The notes below the pieces were generated by a model. That model did no database searches, was not told where the DNA came from, and saw only the letters and a list, made by a program, of their open reading frames with translations. Positions 1-9,961 of a stretch of 64,000 nt of DNA are shown here, in pieces (positions within the stretch are counted from its first letter, which is position 1; every line of letters begins with the position of its first letter). Made by a program: the position numbers and the translations under genes. This DNA comes from Cordilura impudica. Lineage: Eukaryota > Arthropoda > Insecta > Diptera > Scathophagidae. The DNA lies in NCBI GenBank assembly GCA_963682025.1, contig OY821521.1, positions 51,604,016 through 51,668,015 on the forward strand, given 5' to 3'.

Positions 1-728
1 AAGGGTCTTTTTAAGAAAAGGTACATTGTTAAGAAAAGGTATTTTTTTAAAATTGCTAATTTTTTAAGAAAATGCTCTTTTATAAGAAAAGCCACTTTCT
101 TTGCACAGGTAATTTTTAAGAAAATATAATTTTTTAAAAATAAATATTTTTAAAAAAAAGTATTTTTTTTAAAAAAGGTATTTAAAAAAATGACTTTTTT
201 TAAACTAAATCTACTTTTTTAATGAATTTTTAAGAAAAGGTATTTTTTTTTTGACAAAAAGTAAATTCTCAAAAAGGTACATTGTTAAGAAAAGGTACTT
301 TTTTAAAAATGCTAATTTTTTAAGAAAATGCTCTTTTATAAGAAAAGCCACTTTTTTACGGAAAGGTACTTTCAATTAGAAAAGGAACTTTTTTAAGAAT
401 GAGTACATTTCAACAAAAATACTTTTTTTGAACAAAAGGTGCGTTCTTAGCAAGAGGTACATTCTTAAGAAAAGGTACTTTTTTAAGAAATGGTACTTCA
501 GAATATACAATATTGTAGATAAATAAGGTCCTTTTTCAAAAAAAAAAAAAAAAGAAAAAATAAATTTTTAAAAAAGGTTTTTCTAAAAAATTGTAATTTA
601 ATTTTAAAAATTAAGTTTTTAAGAAAGTACTTTTTTAGAAATTGTACTTTTTAAGAAAAGGTACTTTTTTTTTTAAAATATGCCTTTAAAAAATGTACTT
701 TTTAAAAGAAATTACCTTTTTAGCAAAT
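1..728. repeat. Degenerate ~18 bp AT-rich satellite (array 1)
   Basis: Strongly diverged tandem copies of a unit close to TTTTTTAAGAAAAGGTAC. Spacing is mostly 17-22 bp with many indels. A sub-block (AAAAGGTACATTGTTAAGAA then AAATGCTAATTTTTTAAG) occurs near 10-90 and again near 270-350, so part of the array was amplified as a larger block. The same unit builds arrays at 886-1500, 3178-3372, 25085-29390 and 42930-44400. No coding content is credible. Confidence 0.85.
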
Positions 729-729
729 A

Positions 730-888
730 AGAAAATTATAGTCGGTTTAGACCGGCTATACTATACCCTATACCATGCGTTTCGAGAGAGGTCTTGATCC
801 AACTTTGTTGAGCCTATAACTGAATATAAAAAATAAGCATAAACCAAATTTTTATGCTATTATTATAAATTTGTGCCCTTCAGATATG
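730..888 (-). mobile_element. DINE-1-like element, 3' end fragment
   Basis: Reverse complement of the DINE-like 3' region: the near-palindromic TAGTCGGTTTAGACCGGCTA block, then the segment containing CATGCGTTTCGAGAGAGG and AACCAAATTTTTATG. It breaks off at ATATGAAAAAGG and runs straight into satellite, so this is a truncated piece embedded in the array. A sister fragment is at 1840-1950. Confidence 0.7.
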
Positions 889-1500
889 AAAAAGGTATTT
901 TTAAAAAAGGCCTTTTTTTATAAAAAGGTGTTTAAAAAAGGAATTTTTTTAACTAAATGTACTTTTTTAATATGTTTTTTTAAGAAAAGGTACTATTTTG
1001 ATAAAAAGTAAGTTCTCAAAAAGGATCTTTTTAAGAAAACGTACATTGTTAAAAAAAGTTAGTTGTTTAAGATTAGATACTTTTTTATAAAAAGGTACTT
1101 TTTTAAGAAAAACTACTTTTTTAAGAAAATGCTCTTTTTTAAGAAAAGACACTTTTCTACGGAGAAGTACTTTTTTAAGAAAAGACACTTCTTTTAAAGA
1201 AAATGTACTTCAATTAGAAAAGGAACTTTTTTATAGAAGGATAGTATCGTACTATCTAACCAAAATAGTACGTTTAATGGTTAGCTTTTTAACAGAGGTA
1301 CCTCTCTAAAGAAATATACTTTTTTAACAATAGGTACCTTTTTACAAAGAGGTACATTCTTAAGAAAAGGTATTTTTTCAAGAAATGTTACTTTTAAGAA
1401 TATATAATATTTTAGATAAATAAGGTACTTTTTCAATAAAAAAAATAAATAAAAAAATGTTTAAAAAAGGTTTTTCTAAAAAATGGTAATTTAGTTTAAA
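886..1500. repeat. Degenerate ~18 bp satellite (array 2)
   Basis: Continuation of the TTTTTTAAGAAAAGGTAC-type array after the DINE fragment. On the minus strand one frame reads as a repeated FLKKV peptide (967-1188). This is simply the satellite translated, not a gene. Confidence 0.8.
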
Positions 1501-1540
1501 GAATTAATTGTTGTTGTTGATTGACTGTTTGTGTGTAATA

Positions 1541-1746
1541 TTTGTATTTTACTTTTGGCTAATCAGTCTCTTTTATGCATTATGCGAAATAAAACAAAGT
1601 TTTAGTTTCCAAAATTTTCTGAAAAAGAAAAGATGATGATGCTAGAAATAAACCAGCGAGACGTTGGGAGAATTATGGAAACTAAAACTTTGTTTTATTT
1701 CGCATAACGCATAAAAGAGACTGATTAGCCAAAAGTAAAATACAAA
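1541..1746. repeat. Long near-perfect hairpin: 70 bp arms, 66 bp loop
   Basis: Arm 1541-1610 (begins TTTGTATTTTACTTTTGGCT) is the reverse complement of 1677-1746 with one mismatch (69 of 70). The loop 1611-1676 is not repetitive. The hairpin interrupts the satellite. It could be a snap-back MITE or a source of double-stranded RNA. No target-site duplication was found. Confidence 0.9.
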
Positions 1747-1839
1747 TTAAAAAATTAAGTTTTAAAAAAAGTATTTTTAAATATGCCTTTAAAAATAATT
1801 TTTAAAAAAGGTATTTTTAAAAGAAATATTTTTTTTCGC
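1747..1839. repeat. Satellite remnant
   Basis: Short stretch of the same AAAAAAGGTATTTTTAAAAG-type satellite between the hairpin and the next DINE fragment. Confidence 0.6.
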
Positions 1840-1950
1840 AAGTTAGAAAATTACAGTCGGTCTAGATCGCCTATACATGCGTTTCAAGAGAGATTCTTTA
1901 TCCAACTTTGTTGAGCCTGTAACTGGATATAAAAAATAATCTAACCCAAC
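1840..1950 (-). mobile_element. DINE-1-like 3' end fragment
   Basis: Reverse-strand 3' end, closely related to 730-888: GTTAGAAAATTACAGTCGGT followed by TAGATCGCC, then CATGCGTTTCAAGAGAG and GTTGAGCCTGTAACTGGATA. Part of the central hairpin is lost. It ends at a junction with a LINE 3' fragment. Confidence 0.65.
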
Positions 1951-1956
1951 ACTATT

Positions 1957-2432
1957 CCAACACTAACTTATGGATGCGAACTGTTTGCGAATTGCGATTC
2001 AATCAGCAAAAAAAAAACTTGAAATGCTTTACAACAATATTGTTAGGTATGTGAATGGTTTAAGGAGATTTGAACACATATCGTCCTTCTCGAAAAGCCT
2101 GTGCGGAGTATCACTTGAAAACCTACTAAAGATTAGAGTACTAATTTTTCTTAATAAGATAATATACTGGAAAGCCACAATACTTATGCAATCATATACG
2201 ATTGGCCAAATCAAACAGAAGTAAAAAATTAATTATTCCTAAACATCGCTGCCTAGTATCAGAATGGCACTTTTTCATAAATGCTTTCCACCTAATATTC
2301 AACTTAATAGCAAAGCAATACATTTCAAAAAATCCTTATTTAAACACTTTGACTAAACCTAAACTTTTTAAAGGTATTTCTTTATTGTATGCTTATTTTT
2401 TTAAATTTTTTCTCTCTCCTTTTTTTTTGTAA
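1957..2432 (+). pseudogene. LINE ORF2 C-terminal region (post-RT), broken
   Basis: Reading in two frames gives PTLTYGCELFANCD, then LEMLYNNIVRYVNGLRRFEH with IS following, then LLKIRVLIFLNKIIY. After a frame change around 2205 come SNRSKKLIIPKHRCLVSE and FFINAF. This is the characteristic post-reverse-transcriptase tail of CR1/Jockey-type ORF2 (YGcE, Aryv.glrr...hIS, SnRtknlivP, SE..FF.ai). One frameshift and loss of everything upstream make it non-functional. Confidence 0.7.
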
Positions 2433-2685
2433 TGTTTAATAATTTTCAATTTAAAAATTTTTTTTTTAATATTCTATGTCATATTTTATTAATGTCATAA
2501 TTTTAAAAATTCTTATGTTAATATATTATTTATATTAATTTTTATATGTATTAGTTACAATTTTATTTAATTTAGTTCGGCTAAACATGTTTGTACACTA
2601 CCAAAATCCTGTACTCTAATTATAAGACTTAGTCTTGTTGTGCAGGAAATCATTAAATTTAATAATAATAATAATAATTGGTTAA
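1957..2685 (+). mobile_element. 5'-truncated LINE: ORF2 C-terminus, 3'UTR and (TAA)n tail
   Basis: Non-LTR retrotransposon 3' end. A decayed ORF2 C-terminus (1957-2432) is followed by an AT-rich 3' region with GTTTGTACACTACCAAAATC and a TTAGTCTTGTTGTGCAGG motif, then an AAT/TAA microsatellite (about 2658-2685) where a LINE tail is expected. 5' truncation and a simple-repeat tail are typical of target-primed insertion. It is probably related to the longer minus-strand LINE at 4631-7050. Confidence 0.65.
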
Positions 2686-2689
2686 TGGG

Positions 2690-2755
2690 GAATGTGGTTG
2701 ACCCACGACAGACAGACAGACAGAGAGTACGAGCTAAAAGAGAAAGAGTTTAATA
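2690..2755 (+). repeat. Fragment of a dispersed GTTGACCC/CAGACAGA repeat
   Basis: TTAATGGGGAATGTGGTTGA followed by CCC, (CAGA)n and GAGAGTACGAGCTAAAAGAG matches the 3' end of the repeat at 58735-59145 (GGGGGAATGGGGTTGACCC, CAGA repeats, GAGAGTATGAGTTAAAAG). It is also related to the inside of the element at 20106-20817. Confidence 0.55.
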
Positions 2756-3177
2756 TGCATAAACCACATTTTTATGCTATTGTTAATAATGTGTGCCTTG
2801 CATATATGAAAAAAATTTTATAAGGGGACTAGTTTCAAAACTGGACCGATCATGATCATATTTAGTAAAGTGTCTAACTATTCTCAAAAACATATAAACC
2901 GAATTTGAAAAAAAGTTATGCAATATTTTTGTTTTTTTAAAGATTTCAGTTCGTCCTTTGGTCGTTAAAAACTTCTACAACAATTTTCATCAAAATATGT
3001 TAATATTTGATTACAAGGTTTTCATGGACACACAAAGGAACGGACGTACGGACGGTCCCCGCTAAACCAACTCAGAAAGTGATTCTGAGTCGATCGGTAT
3101 AATAAAAAGTGGCTTTAGGCCAAATATTTGTGGTAGTTACAAACATTTGCACAAACTCATTATACCTTTACCACATA
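2756..3177 (-). mobile_element. DINE-1-like element, internally deleted
   Basis: Reverse orientation. It carries CTGGACCGATCATGATCATA, the GACGTACGGACGG remnant of the (GTCC)n region, CAGAAAGTGATTCTGAGTCG, ATCGGTATAATAAAAAGTGG, and the 5' end GTAGTTACAAACATTTGCAC with ACCACATAATGG. The middle is deleted. Flanked on the right by satellite. Confidence 0.75.
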
Positions 3178-3372
3178 ATGGTACTATTCAAGAAATGATA
3201 CTTTTAAGAAAAAGTACTTTTGAAGAAAATTAGTTTTTTTAAAAAGGAATTTTTAAAAATAAATATTACTTTTTGAGATAATGTCCTTTATTTGACAAAA
3301 GATACTTTTGTCTGTATTTTTTAAAGGAAAGATACTTTCTTAGGAAAAGGCACTATTTAAAGAAAAGATAGT
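3178..3372. repeat. Degenerate ~18 bp satellite remnant
   Basis: GATACTTTTAAGAAAAAGTA-like units between two DINE elements, belonging to the same family as array 1. Confidence 0.7.
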
Positions 3373-4145
3373 TATACCCTATACCACTATGTGGTTTGGG
3401 TATAATGACTTTGTGCTGCTGTTTGTAACTACCAAAAATATTTAACCTAGACCCATCTTTTATTATACCGATCGACTCAGAATCGCTTTCTCAGAATCAC
3501 TTTCTGAGTCGATTTAACGATGTCCGTCCGTCCGTCCGTCTGTGTGTCCATGTAAGCCTTGTAATCATACTACAGGCTGCAACTATGAATATATTCTGAT
3601 GAAATTTGGTATATAAGCTATTGAAATTGGTGAAATTCGGTCCATGTAGAGAGTTAGTCCCCATACAAATGACCCCTATGAAATCGACATAAATTGCCAT
3701 AAGATCCAAATTATCATATAGATCTCAGTCAAATTGGGTTTGTATGTGTTTATTATATCCACTAATCAGTAGTCCAAAAATAATCCCTATGGGACAATTC
3801 TTAATCATTGGCCCCATATAGAGCTGCTTCCCGATCTTTACTTAAATCTATCAAAACACAAAAATATTGCACAGATTTTCTCAAATTTGGTTTGTATATA
3901 TTTTTTTTTTTCAAATACCAAATATGGTCAGGATCGGTCCATTTTTCGACCTAGTCCCCATATAAATGTAGCACCCGATATGAACTTTCTCATATCTGCA
4001 GCCAAAAAAATTAACAACAATGCCACTCAAATTTGGTTTATGTTAATTTTCTATATCGAATTAGTTGGACGGAAGAGATAGGGTCTCTAAACCATGGTAT
4101 AGGGCATTGTATAGTCGGTCTAGACCGACTATAATTTCTTACTTG
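3373..4145 (+). mobile_element. DINE-1-like (Helentron-type non-autonomous) element, near full length
   Basis: Starts TATACCCTATACCACTATGT and GGTTTGGGTATAATGAC. Then come the CGACTCAGAATC/GATTCTGAGTCG-like block, the GTCCGTCCGTCCGTC tract, GGTATATAAGC, CCCCATACAAATGACCCC, and finally the near-palindrome TAGTCGGTCTAGACCGACTA followed by AATTTCTTACTTG. Known from the family: DINE-1/INE-1 repeats of flies are short non-autonomous rolling-circle (Helentron) elements with a 5' TATACCC start, a (GTCC)n stretch and a hairpin just before CTTACTTG. No coding capacity. Other copies: 9051, 10325, 12211, 24128 and 63545. Confidence 0.85.
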
Positions 4146-4199
4146 TTTTTGATTAAAGTGATCTTTTTAATAAAAGGTATATAACTATGCAGAAATGAG

Positions 4200-4630
4200 A
4201 AGGTTTTTACTACATTAAACTTTTCAGCACTTGAGCTGAACTTCTATAGAAAACTTTTCAAGAACTGAGATCGTTTTCCTATCGAAAACATTTCATTAAG
4301 TGAAACATTTTTCCTATAAAAGAACTGAGACAGATTTCCTTAAGAAAACTTCTCAGTATTTGAGACAGTTTATCTTTACGAAACTTTTTATTGACTGAAA
4401 TAGTTATTCTAAAAAATCCCACCGGAACTGATTCTTAGATAGTTTTTGATTTTTTTTTATAGAATAATTCTAGATAAAAATATTCAGTTATAGAGACCAT
4501 AATTCAGTTATTATCTCTTAGGCAGCTTTACTACAGAAAACTTTGCAGAAACGAAGACAGTTCCTTGATAGTATACTGCTTGGAAATGGAGACAGTCGTT
4601 GTTCAGAAAACATCTAGGGTTTACAGACAA
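4200..4630. repeat. Degenerate ~36 bp tandem repeat (GAGACAGTTTTCC...GAAAACTTTTCAG)
   Basis: Imperfect copies of a unit near CTGAGACAGTTTTCCTATAG then AAAACTTTTCAGNA. It starts after the DINE and runs into the 3' end of the LINE reading frame: the last ~40 codons of the minus-strand frame ending at 4511 are translated repeat. The LINE/repeat boundary is near 4630-4640. Confidence 0.6.
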
Positions 4631-4639
4631 TTTATTAAT

Positions 4640-5761
4640 CTCGATTGCAAAATGAACTCCCAAATCTATCAACGAGTCAACTGAGTTTAGTTTTGTGTCA
4701 TGGAAGACACATTCGTTCGAAGATGGCGAATATCTAGTGAAGTTCATAGACCGACATTTTTTTAGATTTATTTCCATTAAGTTGACATTGCACCATTTGT
4801 AGAAGCTATTTAAGTCAGACTGGAGATGGATACTGTCTTCATTGTTTATGATGGTTGAGTAGATTTTTACATCGTCGGCATACATAAAGATATTACTATA
4901 TTGAATAGACTTTGGTAGATCATTAATAAACAGTAAAAATAGGATAGGTCCAAGGTGACTCCGTTGAGGGACACCGGAAGTAACATCTATATATTTCGAT
5001 TTAGAGTTATTGAAAATTACAAATTGCTTACGATGTTTTAAGTACGACCGAATCCATTTTAGGAAGTTCCCGGAGAATCCAATATTATCAAGTTTCGCTA
5101 GCAGTAGATCATGGCTAACTTTATCAAAAGCTTTGCTAAAGTGCGTGTATATAGCATCAATTTCTTTGTTTTTGCAGAATCCAGAGTTTATATAGGAAGT
5201 AAATTCCATTAGATTGGTAGTCGTAGACCGTCCTTTGCAAAAGCCATGTTGAGCCATGATGACATTTGGTGTGATAATATATCAGTTATAATTTTCTCAA
5301 AAAGTTTAGGTATGGCATTAAGCTCTGCAATTGCTCTATAATTAGTAGTATCACTGCTTCTACCAGAATTATGGTGCGGAATAATAAATGAGTTTTTCTA
5401 ACACTTTGAAAATAAACCGAATTTAAGAGAGTTATTATATATAAGAGTTAACGGGGTATCCAATATTTCAGCACAATTTTTTAAGAATACCATCTGGACC
5501 CGGATTAAATGAACTTTTTATATTTCCTAGACTCTCAAGAACAGTCAACACGTCTAAGGATGAAATATTAATTGATGTCAGTCTTGGAATATCATAGGGA
5601 TATCGTGTGTTGTTTAACGTCATTGTGGAAAATATGGACGCAAAGAATTCATCAAAAACATTTGCAATATCAACATCGTTTGAAAGCACACTACCATTCA
5701 TTTTCATAGTGGTTGGGTATGATGTAATTTTGCGTTTAGAATTTTCGAAGTTGTAAAACAT
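4640..5761 (-). pseudogene. LINE ORF2 reverse transcriptase, frameshifted
   Basis: The upstream part (5761-5468) has the pre-RT region with NPGPDGI, the conserved start of the palm. A frame-shifted piece then reads TNYRAIAELNAIPKLFEKII (5335-5270). The main frame (5257-4640) gives HGFCKGRSTTTNL, AIYTHFSKAFDKVSHDLLL (the first catalytic Asp region; the usual DfsKAFD is THFSKAFD here, with Asp replaced by His), GVPQRSHLGPILF (usual GVPQGS..GP), FINDLP, and the catalytic YADD in FMYADDVKIYS. Missing are the thumb and the post-RT tail. The residues after INKLSVNP (about 4640 downward) come from the neighbouring tandem repeat. Product, when active: cDNA synthesis by target-primed reverse transcription. 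Confidence 0.85.
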
Positions 5762-5876
5762 TTTTTAATTTCTAGGTTATAATCACTTCTGGATATAACA
5801 TATAGACTTTGATCAATTTGATTATTACTTATCTTAAATTTTTTATAGAGCCTGTTTTTCCGATTTTTCAACCATG

Positions 5877-6697
5877 CTAGTACGATTGTATTCCATGGAG
5901 TATTTGATTGATTCCAGACAGTAATTGATTAAAGATTTGGTAGTTAGTTCGTTTAAAGCACAGTGATTCAGAAACACTAGAAATTTTAGTTCTCTGTGGA
6001 AGTGGTGTGGATATTAAAAGTGTTGGATGATGATAATCCTCAGGAAAACATAACGGACTTGTTCTAATTACACTGAATAGTGTAGGGTTATTTACGAACA
6101 CGAGATCCAGCATTCTATCATTGCAGTTAGGAACGTTATTTATTTGGAAAACTCACATCAGCAAGAGATTTAAGGAAATCATGGCTCCAATCAGTTTGGG
6201 TAATTGGAACTAAGAAATCGGTATCATCTAAGGTTATCCAAGATGCTGCCGGTATATTAAAATCGCCAAGTAGGATCAGGTAGTCAGCTGGTCTAAGTTT
6301 ATCTGCAACAGATCTAATTGCTAAAGAGTGTTTTTCATAAAGTTGGAAATCGGAGTTGGGAGGTATATAAGAGCAAGTAATAAATAGTAAATTCGTTCCA
6401 AATTTTATGGCCACAACCACTAGCTCCAAATTTGAAGAGTTTTCAACGATGATTGCATACGATGATGCATACTCGACACAGCAATTAAAACACCGCCACC
6501 AAGCTTTCCATTTCTAACTCGCCTAAAGAATTGATATCTATCACACATTATTTCGGAGTTATTAATATTACTTTTTAGCCAGGTTTCCGTAAATTTCATA
6601 TCAAAATCGAAACTGTTCAGGAATATATTAGAAAGCTTAGTATTTATCCCATTTACATTCTGGTAAACAATGTTAAGAGTTGAGGTTGTTATTAGTT
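5877..6697 (-). pseudogene. LINE ORF2 endonuclease domain, frameshifted
   Basis: Starts just downstream of the ORF1 stop with LNIVYQNVNGINTKLSNIFL, then FTETWLKSNINNSEI (the conserved tETWL glutamate), and FFRRVRNGKLGGGVLIAV. A second frame (6429-6136) has LLFITCSYIPPNSDF and the catalytic motif LLGDFNIP. A third (6113-5877) has MLDLVFVN and EDYHHPTLL (S/D-HHP box). These are the ordered blocks of an APE-type endonuclease. At least three frame changes separate them. Confidence 0.8.
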
Positions 6698-7048
6698 TTT
6701 TTGGTTCAGGTTGGCAGAAGTTGGGAGACGTGCAAAGTTTTCGTCACGATAAATAAATTTACGTACCAGTGCATTTTTCGGCCAAAAGTTAGTATTTACA
6801 ATTTGATCAAATAGGTCTACTGGAACAATTATTTTGAAAGAGGTCCTATTCCTTGAGTTTATTTTATAAACGAGAGTGTCATCAGGTAGTGTATTATTGA
6901 ACTTAGACTTTTAAAAGTTTTTAATTTCTTCGGCAGTCGTGTCGTAATGGAAACGAGTAGCAAAAATGGTTTTTCTGGGTGGAATAGTACGAAGTTTTCT
7001 AAAAAATTCCGCAGGTTTTGGTAATAAAGTGTTAACATTTGATGCTAT
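6694..7048 (-). pseudogene. LINE ORF1 C-terminal fragment
   Basis: Minus-strand reading gives LRTIPPRKTIFATRFHYDTT followed by AEEIKNF, an in-frame stop, then RTSFKIIVPVDLFDQIVNT with FWPKNALVRKFIYR, ending near NLNQKN and a stop at about 6694. The pattern (ra.FH.dTTaeeI, SFKI.VP..lfd.i....fWP..alVR.F) matches the C-terminal nucleic-acid-binding region of ORF1 in insect LINEs. It lies immediately upstream of ORF2 with little or no gap, the normal layout. The 5' part of ORF1 is absent. Confidence 0.7.
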
Positions 7049-7050
7049 TT

Positions 7051-8043
7051 TTTATGCCATTAAAAAAGCAATGTAGGTATGTGAAAAGTTATTGTTTTGG
7101 TGTTAATTGTTTTATAATTGTTTGGATACAAAATTTTGGAATTTTATATTTGAAGTGAATTAAATTCAGTAGCAACATTTGAAGAATTTTATAATTAGCA
7201 CAACATGAATATTAAAAGAATAATTTTAATTGTTTGTACATCTAAAATAAAAAAAAAACTCTAATAAATTTCAAAGAAATTATACACATGTTTTTATTTT
7301 AGTATTCAGATACTTAAAATGAACTTTTGCAAAATAAAGGTATGATCATCTGATCAAATGTTTATGTTAAATTTTGTTTAACGTAAACTTAAAATAAATG
7401 AAAACGCCAATTCAGCGCTTTTTAAAAAAGCTAATAGGAGCTAAATACAGACGGAAAAGCGCTGCAAGTGCAACTTATTAGAGCCTGAGACAGTTTTGTA
7501 AAAAAAAAAACACTTTTCACAACGTTGTAGAAAAAATTTTGTCATGTTTTTTTTGAACAACACTGTACATACATATGTTCCTCGGAGCAAATTTTTATGT
7601 TTGATTTAACCTTATATCTGTAATTTTTATATGTTTTTTTAGTATTCTTTTCAAAAAATATCAACAAGGTCCACTAAATCAGCCTTGAATCATGATATTT
7701 CGTAGATTTGAAATCTAATGTGAAGCAATCCTTGATGTGGGACACCCTAATCGGCATGTTATAGACAGACAGTTTTTATGAATTACATTATTTTTTTTCA
7801 TTTTTTTTTATATTTTCATTTAGAGAGTAAAAGAACAACGTTTTAAAAATAAAATGCTTGCAAAGCAATCATTTTTTTTTTTTTGTTTTTGCCAATTTCT
7901 AAAGTGTGTGTATTTTGTTTACACAAAACAGATGAATGAATGAATGCATGAATGTATGATTTTTTTTTTCTAAATAATTTTTAAATTCTATAAAAGCATG
8001 AACTTTTCCTTATACATTTCTGTGGATTTTCTTTTAATTTCAG
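7051..8043. other. No gene seen: AT-rich non-coding DNA
   Basis: AT-rich sequence with poly(T) runs and a short (GAAT)n run near 7932-7955. The last ~30 bases form a pyrimidine-rich tract ending in CAG at 8041-8043, a plausible 3' splice site for the next exon. No coding remnant recognised. Confidence 0.5.
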
Positions 8044-8101
8044 ATATTTCCAACTCTAGAAAATTTTTTTATTGAATTTAAACAAAATTTATTGGTTTAA
8101 A

Positions 8102-8217
8102 ATGGATACGAATTCAGTCAGTCCTTTGCCAGATGCTCCTTTGGCCATGATGGAGAATGCGAAAACTCCACCGGGAACACCGTCTGCCAGTGATATGCCA
8201 CCACCACCAGATGAAAA
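8102..8217 (+). CDS. Host start-codon exon (exon 8044-8217), unidentified gene
   Basis: The ATG at 8102 follows an in-frame-stop-containing AT leader. The frame encodes a 38-residue N-terminus, MDTNSVSPLPDAPLAMMENA then KTPPGTPSASDMPPPPDE, plus two bases of the next codon. It ends at a near-consensus donor (AAAA|GTAAGTAA at 8218). A polypyrimidine tract and CAG at 8043 give an exon of 174 bp with 58 bases of 5'UTR. GC content and codon use are clearly higher than the surroundings. The peptide is low-complexity (Ser/Pro-rich, four prolines in a row) with no domain. The exon ends in phase 2, as does the exon at 41663-41712, which suggests alternative starts of one gene. I do not recognise the gene. 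A stop (TAA) would follow at once without splicing, so the donor is essential to this model. Confidence 0.7.
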
Positions 8218-8965
8218 GTAAGTAAAATTGATTTTCATACCAGTATCATCTAATTTCCTTTATTCCCTGTGGTTAGTTGTTAACCTTAATTTGCAGTCAT
8301 TTCATTTATCTAAACCAAAACAATTTATTTTATTTTATTTTAAATAAATAAATTGTGAAATAAGTGTAAGTACGAGTAATTCGTGTTTGTCAGAGATTTT
8401 TAAGATATAAACATGACAATCAAATTTATGATAATTTTTTTTTTGTGTTGTAAAATTTTTTATTATTATTAAAATGATGATAAAGACTTTTGCACCTAAA
8501 ATGAAGCTACTCGTAGTCTTATCAGCATACGTGTTTAGTTAGCAGAGACAAAAACAAAGGAAATTATAAATTCTTGTTGATCTGAATTTGTTTACGTGAA
8601 AAATAAAGTCTTAATAAAGTCGAAAATTTTTGGAATACATATAAAAAATTTTCCTAAAACTTAAAAAATAGTAAATATTCTTTCAACAATGAAAGGGTCT
8701 TGGGGGCATCCGTAGTTGGCGTTGAAACTTTGATATGTTATAGAATACGTAAAAATAAGAGACCCTTATTTTTTTAGGTGCTCATTCTCATATTTTGGGG
8801 GTACAAAAAGGTACCAAAACGTCTGTTTTTCCGTTTTTTTTTTCTTGAAGATTTTTCACATTTTATCAAAAGAAACCATATACAAGGTGGTCCCTCTAGT
8901 GTTAGTATTTTTAACTACTGGGAATTTTGAGTATGGCAACACCAATGTTAGCTATTAGTATAATA
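8218..8965. other. Intron start, then anonymous AT-rich sequence
   Basis: Begins with the GTAAGT donor. About 8690-8780 holds a segment (GTTGAAACTTTGATATGTTA, then TAGAATACG and GAGACCC) that is loosely similar to 42090-42150 (GATGAAAGTTGGATACGTTA, TAGAACACG), so a diverged dispersed repeat is likely. Nothing else recognised. Confidence 0.45.
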
Positions 8966-9959
8966 CTAACAGTTCCAGCGCTCGAAATTCGAGTGCAATT
9001 TCTAGGCAGCTATAATTTTCAACTTAGCCAATTCACAAACCACCGCTTTTTATACCCTATACCACTATGTGGTTTGGGTATAATAACTTTGTGCTGCTGT
9101 TTGTAACAACCAAAAATATTTGACCTAGACCCATCTTTAATTATACCGATCGAATCAGAATCACTTTCTGAGTTGATTTAACAATGTCCGTCCGTCCGTC
9201 CGTCCGTTTGTGTGTCCATGTAAACCTTGTAATCAAACTGCAGGTCGCAAATATGAATATATTTTGATGAAATTTGGTATATAAGCTTTCATCGGCCATG
9301 GGATGAACGGTATTGAAATTAGTGAGAATCGGTCCATGTTCAGACCTAGCCCCCATACAAATTACCCCTATGAAATCGACATAAATTGCCATAAGATCCA
9401 AATTGTCATATAGATCTTACTCAAATTGGGTTTATCTGCGTTCATTACATCCATTAATCCAAAAATGATCCCTTTGGCCCCATATAGACTGCTTCGCGAT
9501 CTTCACTTAAATCTATTAAAAACAAAAATAATGCACTGATTCTTCTCAAATTTTGTTTGTATATATTTTTGCAAAATACAAGAGACTTTACCAAACATGA
9601 TCAGGATTGGTCCATTTTTGGACCTAGTCCACATATAGATATAGCATCCGATATGAACTTTTTCATATCTGCAGCCAATTTTCTTACTTGTTTGGTTTAT
9701 TATTGTGAATGAAGAAAACAAACTCATTAACAAATTTAATAAACACACACATAGCATATGTATAATTTTATGTATGTGTTAGTAGCAACTTTAAATGCAA
9801 TTTACTCAAAATAAAGAAAAAAAAAATAAAAATCTGTAAATCTGCAAAATGGCTAAAAACAAATACCTTTCAAATAAGATGCGTTTGGTCAAAATCGGGA
9901 GAAAACTGTTGAACAAATCATCGCTCACAAGAAATCGCCTTACCTATTAATATTATACA
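8966..9959 (-). mobile_element. Helitron copy 1 (interrupted by a DINE)
   Basis: Minus-strand non-autonomous Helitron. Its 3' end (CTAG changed to CTAA in the + strand reading CTAACAGTTCC) with the hairpin CTCGAAATTCGAG is at 8966-9000. The 5' end (TATTAATATTATACA on +) is near 9959. The body is split by a DINE-like insertion at 9051-9690: AACTTAGCCAATTCACAAAC precedes it, and GGTTTATTATTGTGAATGAA resumes after it. A second Helitron starts two bases further on. Confidence 0.75.
9051..9690 (+). mobile_element. DINE-1-like element inserted in Helitron copy 1
   Basis: Starts TATACCCTATACCACTATGT and ends AATTTTCTTACTTG. About 140 bp upstream of the 3' terminus, including the TAGTCGGTCTAGACCGACTA hairpin, is missing (join at GCAGCC|AATTTTC). 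T-runs flank both sides (CGCTTTT and TTTGG), consistent with Helentron-type insertion at T. It is younger than the Helitron it splits. Confidence 0.85.
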
Positions 9960-9961
9960 TA

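Larger units (their letters stand above)
4631..7050 (-). mobile_element. Decayed non-LTR retrotransposon (CR1/Jockey-type), both ends truncated
   Basis: On the minus strand, in order: the end of ORF1 (7048-6694), an apurinic endonuclease domain (about 6697-5877), and a reverse transcriptase domain (5761-4640). The element is cut inside RT on its 3' side by a tandem repeat and inside ORF1 on its 5' side. Many frameshifts and stops show it is an old dead copy. Jockey/CR1-like clade is inferred from the ORF2 start (VYQNVNGINTK), the WP...LVRKF block at the ORF1 end, and the RT YADD box. The exact clade is uncertain. Confidence 0.85.

Noticed and set aside
967..1188. Minus-strand frame encoding a repeated FLKKV peptide
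   Set aside because: It is the 18 bp satellite translated; period and divergence match the DNA repeat, and there is no start context or conservation.
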